The position numbers and the translations under genes are program-made. Positions 58,440 to 64,000 of a stretch of DNA of 64,000 nucleotides are shown piece by piece. Within the stretch, counting starts at the first letter, position 1, and the number at the start of each line of letters is the position of its first letter. Under the pieces are notes generated by a model. That model made no database searches. It was not told the origin of the DNA and saw only the letters and a program-made list of their open reading frames with translations. The stretch is from Hevea brasiliensis (lineage: Eukaryota > Streptophyta > Magnoliopsida > Malpighiales > Euphorbiaceae), in contig NC_079496.1 of NCBI RefSeq assembly GCF_030052815.1, positions 77,365,652 to 77,429,651 of the forward strand, read 5' to 3'.

Positions 58440-59545
58440 TGGGAACTCAAATTGATTTGAATCTTGGATTTAGAGGTTGATAATAGAGAAATACGAGAAG
58501 TTAAAAACAACTTGGACCTTAAATCTAGGGGTTGAAGACAAGAATCAAAGTACTGAAAATTAAAATGAACTTGGATTTTGAACTTAGAGGTTGATAATAG
58601 AAAATTAAATGCAGAAAATTAAAACCAACTTGGATCTTGAACCAAGAGGTTGAGAACAAGAAATTAAATGTTGAAAATCAAAATCAACTTAGATCTTGAT
58701 TCCAGAGGTTGATAATAGGAAATTAATGTGCTAAAAATTAGAATCAACTTGGATCTTGAATCCAGAGGTTGATAACAGGAAATTAAAGTGCTAAAAATCA
58801 AAATCAACTTGGATCTTAAATCCAAAGGTTGATAACAAGGAATTAAAGTGCTAAAAATTAAAATCAACTTGGATCTTGAATCCAGAGGTTGATAACAAGG
58901 AATTAAAATCAACTTAGAACTTGAACCCAGAGGTTGACAATATGAAATTAAATGCTATAAATTAAAATCAACTTGGATCTTGAATCCAGAGGTTGACAAC
59001 AAAGAATTAAAATCAACTTGGATCTTGAACCTAGAGGTTAATAGCAGGAAATTAAATGCTATAAATTAAAATCAACTTGGATCTTGAACCCAGAGGTTGA
59101 TAACAGGAAATTAAAATAAACTTAGATCTTAAACCCAGAGGTTAATAACAGGAAATTAAATGATATAAATTAAAATCAACTTGGATCTTGAACTCAGAGG
59201 TTGATAACAAGAAATTAAAATCAACTTGGATCTTGAATCCAGAGGTTGATAATAAGGAATTAAAATTAACTTGGATCTTGAACCCAGAGGTTGATAACAG
59301 GAAATTAAATGCTGAAAATTAAAATCAACTTGGATCTTAAATCCAAAGGTTAATAATAAGGAATTAAAATCAACTTGGATCTTGAACCCAGAGGTTGATA
59401 ACAGGAAATTAAATGCTGAAAATTAAAATCAACTTGGATCTTGAATCCAGAGGTTGATAACAAGGAATTAAATGCTGAAAATTAAAATCAACTTGGATCT
59501 AGAACCCAGAGGTTGATAACAAGGAATTAAAGTGCGAAAAATTAA
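58440..59545. repeat. Minisatellite of about 20 units, 45 and 60 bp long
   Basis: The core CAACTTGGATCTTGAA is followed by CCCAGAGGTTGATAACA. A further 14-15 bases (AAATGCTGAAAATT-like) are present in some units and absent in others, giving two period classes. Units at 58450-58620 are the most diverged. The minus-strand open frame at 58664-58912 is simply four 60-bp units in frame. Confidence 0.92.
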
Positions 59546-59689
59546 CTTAAAGCTGACTTAACCAACTATCGTAAATAAGTTTTGTGTATATACCTTCAAT
59601 GCTCACAAAGAAAATTTGATGCAGAATGTTATTTCAGACAAAGTTCACTTGATAAGATCTTGAAGATAAACGATTGATGGAAAAGGCCA

Positions 59690-60545
59690 AAATGAGTTTC
59701 AAGGTTTGGCCCATGATTCTCTCCAGCACCCTTTTGGCTCCTTCCTTACTTTTTACTGTTTCTGGCTAGAAGTTCCCTTTTTGGGTTTTCACTCCTAGTT
59801 TTTTTTTTTTTTTTTACTCTCTTTTCTGGGGTGTCCTTTCGGATTTTCACCTTTTTCTCATTTTGTAGAAAGCAACTTTTTGGGTTTTTGCCTCCTTTCC
59901 CTCACTTTACTAGGAGCACCCTTTCATGTTTTCACTCCTACCCTTTTTTTTTTTTTACTCTCTTTTCTAACTTAATAGGAAGTGCCCTTACAGGCTTTCG
60001 CTTTTTAGATGCGCCAGTTGCCTGATGATTGTTTGCCCTCCTATAAATCTCAAAATAAACTCTATGAAATTACCTATGTTTAGATTCTCATCTTATAAGA
60101 AAGCTTTCAACAAATTAATAGCACATAAACCAAGGTAGACGAGATATGCACAAATTTATTCATGGCGTAAAAGAATAAAGGTATAAATTTATGGCTAAGA
60201 GTACAGAAATAAATCTCACAAATGTCCTCAGTTAATTTTGAAGTTCCTCAACTACCATCGTTTCAAGTGACCTTCTGAAAAGCGTGCTATATATTTTACT
60301 ATCCCTTGATCTCGGAATCATCCTTATTTCTTCGCCGTCTTCGACTAGAAGCGACCTTTCAGGTTTTCACCCCTAGCTTCTTTTTTTTTTTTTTTTGACT
60401 CTCTTTTCAGGGGCGTCCTTTTGGATTTTCACCCCTCGCTTATTTTGCAGAAATGCCCTTTCGGGTTTTCACCTTCTTTCCCTTATTTTGCTAGGACCGC
60501 CTTTGCAGTTTTCACTCGTACCCCTTTTTTTTATGTATAATATCT
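59690..60545. repeat. Degenerate CCTTT..GGGTTTTCAC repeats, 3' region of the Tat-like element
   Basis: Motifs such as CCCTTTCGGGTTTTCACC recur near 59780, 59840, 59880, 59925, 59990, 60360, 60420, 60460 and 60510, separated by T-rich spacers. A block of about 190 bp at 59750-59960 is echoed at 60345-60540. I recognise this motif type from the DNA between pol and 3' LTR of Tat-like elements. The plus-strand open frames at 59831-60025 and 60395-60607 are products of these repeats. Confidence 0.75.
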
Positions 60546-60672
60546 TTTTACAGCATCTGTATTCACCGGCCTTGGCAATTCTTCCCCATCCATGTAAGTT
60601 AAGATGAGTGCACCACTAGAAAATGCTTTTTTTAACCACATAAGGCCCTTCATAAGTTGGTGACCACCTTCC

Positions 60673-61468
60673 CTAGGAGTCACTTTGATTCGAGAGGATC
60701 TTCTTTAAAACTAGATCTCTTGATTGGAATTCACATGGGCGCACGTTCTTATTGAATGCTCTAGCCATCCTTCTTTGGTATAACTGCCCGTGGCATACTA
60801 CCGTCAGTCTTTTCTCATCTATCAAATTCAGCTGATCTAACCTTGATTGAACCCATTCCGTCTCATCTAGTTCTGCCTCTTTTAAAACCCTTAAAGAAGG
60901 AATTTCCACCTCTATTAGCAAAATAGCCTCTATCCCATAAACCACCGAATATATAGTTGCCCTGGTTGATGTTTGTATTGTAGTTCGATAGGCATAAAGC
61001 GCAAAGGGAAGCATATCATGCCAATTTTTGATTATCTGCTTGTGGTTTTTATTGGCAGCTTCTACAGCTCCATTCATCTAGGGTCGATATGGCGATGAAT
61101 TAAGATGCCGTATCTTGTACTGATCACACAACTTCTAGATCTTTGGACCATTTAGATTCTTGGCATTATCAGTGCCAATCTCCCCAGGAAGTCCATACCG
61201 AAAGATAATATTATTCTTAAAGAATTTTAGAAAGGCGTTTTGAGTGATGTGAGCATATGAAGTAGCTTTAACCCATTTAGTGAAGTAGTCGATGGCTACT
61301 AAAATGAATCTGTGCCCATTGGATTAATTGGACTAATTACATCGATACCCCACATTGCAAAAGGCCATGGTGAGATGAGATTGTAGAGCTAATGAGACGG
61401 GACATTTATCTGATTAGCGTAAATTTGGCATTTGTGACACCTCTGGAAGTGCTCAATGCAATCCTTAA
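60673..61468 (-). pseudogene. int: Integrase remnant of the Tat-like element
   Basis: From the truncated edge at 61468 the minus strand reads the end of the H2C2 zinc-binding domain (FQRCHKCQIYANQINVP). SPWPFAMWGIDVI and, after a slip, FILVAIDYFTKWVKA (first catalytic Asp) follow. Then come GEIGTDNAKN (second Asp), SSPYRP-stop and MNGAVEAANKN with the catalytic Glu (61077-61045). About eight residues seem lost before WHDMLPFALYAYRT. The C-terminal part (EVEIPSLRVLKEAELDETEW, GQLYQRRMARAFNKNVRP) ends near 60673. This wording of the integrase is that of Tat/Athila-type elements and differs clearly from E1 and E2. RNase H and RT are missing because the LTR at 61469 cuts it off. Confidence 0.85.
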
Positions 61469-64000
61469 TAGCCGAGCAAGGCGTGCCACACGGTGTGCCG
61501 GAGCACCTAGTCTATGATTACCTTATTTCCTGAACTCAATTTGATTTTAAAAAGTCTTTTATATAAAATTCATATTATAGTGGTTCTATTTTCATACTTC
61601 AATAAAATCAGTGTTTCAAAAATTATAATAAAAAATCGGCAAGGTGCCGTCTGTATTTCGGACAAACTGTCCTTCTAAACCTATTAAAACAATTCAATAT
61701 GATAATCTCAACCTTCCAAATTCTTTTTTTCGTCTCAAAATTTCATAGTTTCAAAATACAATCCATCATAATTTACATTCATCCAAACACTCTCCATAAG
61801 AGTTTAATATGTACAAATTATTACAAACCTTAAAGTTTTAGAATATACAAAATTACATAACAAAATGTCAAAATACAACTGATAGTCATTACACAAGATC
61901 CTAAGTCCTACCATGTATGCAGTGTAGTGCTGATGACTCTGGACTCCTGTATAGATCTAATGTCTCACCCGATCATAGGTCTGCTGGGCTCCCCAACTGT
62001 GTCTCCAATACCTGCACGTAGCAAAAGCAACGCGCTAAGTAATTCTGCTTAATGGTGCCAAATATAAAGAAATATATACTAAAATAAAATAAATGAATTG
62101 TTTATGAATTTATAACATTGATATGCTTTGCAGTTGCTGATTCTACTTTTATTTGCTAACCTTTCATTTTTTTGCTAATTTTGGTGGTGTTGTATGTCAA
62201 TAAACTGAGTTTAACTATTTGAATTTAATAATGCTTAAATTAACTGCCCGTGTAGCCTATACACTAACCAGACTGGATAAATGGATATACTGGCACTGGG
62301 TACCTAATACCTCGAGCCGTCACACCATCGGTCACAAAGTGTCTCCCGGTGTGCAAATAGTGTGGCTAAAAGGACATATAGTCAATCCGGCGATAAGTCA
62401 AGTATAATAACATAATAAGTATAGCCGTAGGCTATTAAAGTCACAGTGCGGCATAATATACCGTAAAAACACAGTATGGCATAAAGCCATTTACAGAACA
62501 GCTGTCAGAATCCTATTGGCATGCCAAACTATCCAAACTAATCAACTAGGCAAACTAGGATGCATTACAAATTAATTGTTTAATTCTTCATTTTTTTGAG
62601 TTTGCTAGTTATCATGTAATTCACAAGTCAATGTAAATGTTGACCTTTTTAAGAAATATGGATAAGTTGATTCTAGCATCAACATATCACAATTTGTAAT
62701 TCAATATGCTGCCAATATAGTGCAATTCACCCTTTTTCACAAGTTGGCATTCATTACCGAATTACTTCAAGCTTCATTGTATGTAAATGTCAAATTTTCA
62801 GTTTTAGTGTGCTAGATTGGTCTAGCCTAATGTCCTATTTTTATTGGTTTTAAGCTTCTGTTCAAAGAAGAAAATTTTTAGCTCTATGTCTTATTGAACT
62901 TTTGGCACAAATTTCAAGTCATTCTGAGTTGTATAGACCAAGATATGGTCGATTTACTAAAGCTGGACATATTGCATCTTTAGTGCAAGATTTGGTCAAT
63001 TTTAGGTCAAATTCAGTTCTGGCAGTTTTGCTACCCAAATTTTGGTAAGCAATTTGACTTGGTTCTGGCAATTTTTGGGCTTTGTTGTCTTCATAAGAAT
63101 TGTAGCTCTATGTGTATGCTTTCCGTGGTAAAAATTTCAGGTCATTTGGACCTGTTTTGAGTGTGTTATGGTCATCTTAGTGATTACTGTTCATATGGTC
63201 AAAAATCTGGGCCTGCACTTACTAATTCCGGATTAGGTCATTTTTAAGGTCAGTTTCTAGGTAGAATTTTGGTAATATTTCTACATGAAAGTTGGCCTAT
63301 TTTATGTCTTGTTTCACCTCCCATTGTCCTCATACCAATTGGGGTCGCCAATTATCACTTAGGGTTCAATTTACCTACTGCCTCCACAATACAAAATCTG
63401 CACACAAAGAACACTTTCAAATGACACTTCTCCTCCTCCCAAAACTACAAATATACATTCATAACACTTCTATACCATTCATCATATCTCAATCATGTCC
63501 ATTTGGACAGAATATACAAGTGCTCCATGTACATTATACAACCCTAATTTGCAAAGTTAAATTCAACATAATATATATACATGAAAACACTTGATAATAA
63601 CATATATCTCCCAACCATTACTTCACATATACTGCCCTCAATTCATCTTCACCATAATTCATCAAGAAAATTCATGAAACCAAATACTAATTCATGAATT
63701 TAAAGGCTGCCAAAAGTGGCAGTTTACTAAGATATACAAATTGCTTTCCAAACCTTCAAATTCAAGTACTCAATGTACATATACATGGAAACTAAATTGC
63801 TACAACTTTAAAATGACTAAATCAACACTATTTTCCTTCCATTAGAGGTAGGAAAAACTCAAGCAACATAGGTTCTCATGGCTGCCAAAATTGAACAATA
63901 CCATAGCTCAATAAATTCTTCCATTCTCTTCACCATTCAACTCACCTCAACCTAAACATGAAGTTTACTAAAGCAAGGGAGGGGATTTGGACACTTATTT
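61469..64000 (-). repeat. Truncated LTR of the gag-only element's family, runs off the window
   Basis: The sequence starts TAGCCGAGCAAGGCGTG, matching LTR positions about 28 onward of 1577-4908 and 40133-44184. The first ~27 bases including the TG end are missing. It holds one copy of the GGGTACCTAATACC/GGTCACAAAG module (62290-62360) and the GGTCAA-rich stretch (62930-63250), in the same order and orientation as the other two LTRs. The open frames at 62219-62407 and 63292-63594 are LTR sequence. Confidence 0.85.

Larger units (their letters stand above)
46100..61468 (-). mobile_element. Decayed Tat/Ogre-like Ty3/gypsy element (left limit uncertain), split by two solo LTRs
   Basis: On the minus strand: integrase remnant (61468-60673), a long repeat-rich non-coding stretch (60672-58328), a polypurine tract (58327-58314), then TGTAGACACC at 58313, which looks like an LTR start. 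Long repeat-filled DNA between pol and the 3' LTR is known for the Tat/Ogre lineage. Left of 58313 the element seems to continue across the insertion at 47753-53883 to about 46.1 kb. That would make the terminal part about 6 kb without the insertion. It contains an opposite-strand frame (55728-57575) and an eL14 fragment (55020-55193). Whether this is all LTR or a mixture with other repeats I cannot decide. Confidence 0.55.

Noticed and set aside
58664..58912. 82-codon frame with a perfect 20-residue repeat
   Set aside because: It is four 60-bp minisatellite units read in frame. Periodicity of three arises because 60 is divisible by three.
58440..59545. Regularly spaced repeats that could recall a CRISPR array
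   Set aside because: Spacers are themselves repeated, the organism is a plant, and no cas genes are near. It is a retroelement minisatellite.
1..64000. tRNA, rRNA, microRNA or riboswitch genes
   Set aside because: The only tRNA-like words are the 12-base primer binding sites. I saw no cloverleaf, rRNA core sequence or other structured RNA that I could support by eye.

Overview
The window looks like plant nuclear DNA, most likely from a dicot and from gene-poor heterochromatin. It is AT-rich and made almost entirely of transposable elements nested in one another. I see no intact host gene, no structural RNA gene and nothing prokaryotic. I cannot name the species from sequence alone; a woody eudicot such as a member of the Euphorbiaceae is only a guess.

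Layout. (1) 1-4908 is a minus-strand Ty3/gypsy element of Tekay/Del type. It has a long LTR (1577-4908), the tip of its other LTR (1-117), and an internal part that holds only gag. (2) 4909-39381 is an old minus-strand CACTA (En/Spm) DNA transposon cut into three pieces: 4909-9008, 21312-26623 and 38731-39381. It carries a TNP2-type transposase and a Ptta/En/Spm-type second protein, both decayed, and ends with a CACTA terminus at 39381. (3) Inside the TNP2 gene sits a complete Tekay-like LTR retrotransposon, E1, at 9009-21311 on the minus strand with target duplication AATAC. (4) Upstream of TNP2 sits a second copy of the same family, E2, at 26624-38730 on the plus strand with target duplication GAAAA. 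(5) 39382-40125 is the 3' end of an older LTR, apparently the site into which the CACTA jumped. (6) 40133-44184 is a solo LTR (TAGTT duplication) related to the LTR of the gag-only element. (7) From roughly 46.1 kb to 61468 lies a decayed minus-strand Tat/Ogre-like Ty3/gypsy element. Its integrase is at 60673-61468, a repeat-rich 3' untranslated part at 58328-60672, and a terminus with polypurine tract at 58313/58314. Beyond that terminus is a long region with an opposite-strand reading frame and a fragment of the host ribosomal protein eL14 gene. This region is split by a solo LTR (47758-53878, TTCTT), which is itself split by a 2.1-kb solo LTR of another family (50121-52230, CAGGT). (8) 61469-64000 is a truncated LTR of the gag-only element's family and runs off the window.

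How the parts relate. Every coding region is a mobile-element gene and each is broken. E1 has about 1.3-1.4% LTR divergence (about 50 substitutions counted by eye). It has stop codons in gag, RT and integrase and has lost key acidic residues in protease and RT. E2 looks far worse, but its lesions are oddly uniform: CAG and CTG trinucleotides have turned into CG or CGG again and again, in patches. That points to a sequencing or consensus artefact, perhaps at CHG-methylated cytosines, rather than ordinary decay.

I found no convincing new biological system. The items most worth a second look are the CWG-specific lesion pattern in E2, the eL14 gene fragment carried in the Tat-like element, that element's opposite-strand reading frame with nearby TATA boxes, and the gag-only long-LTR family.
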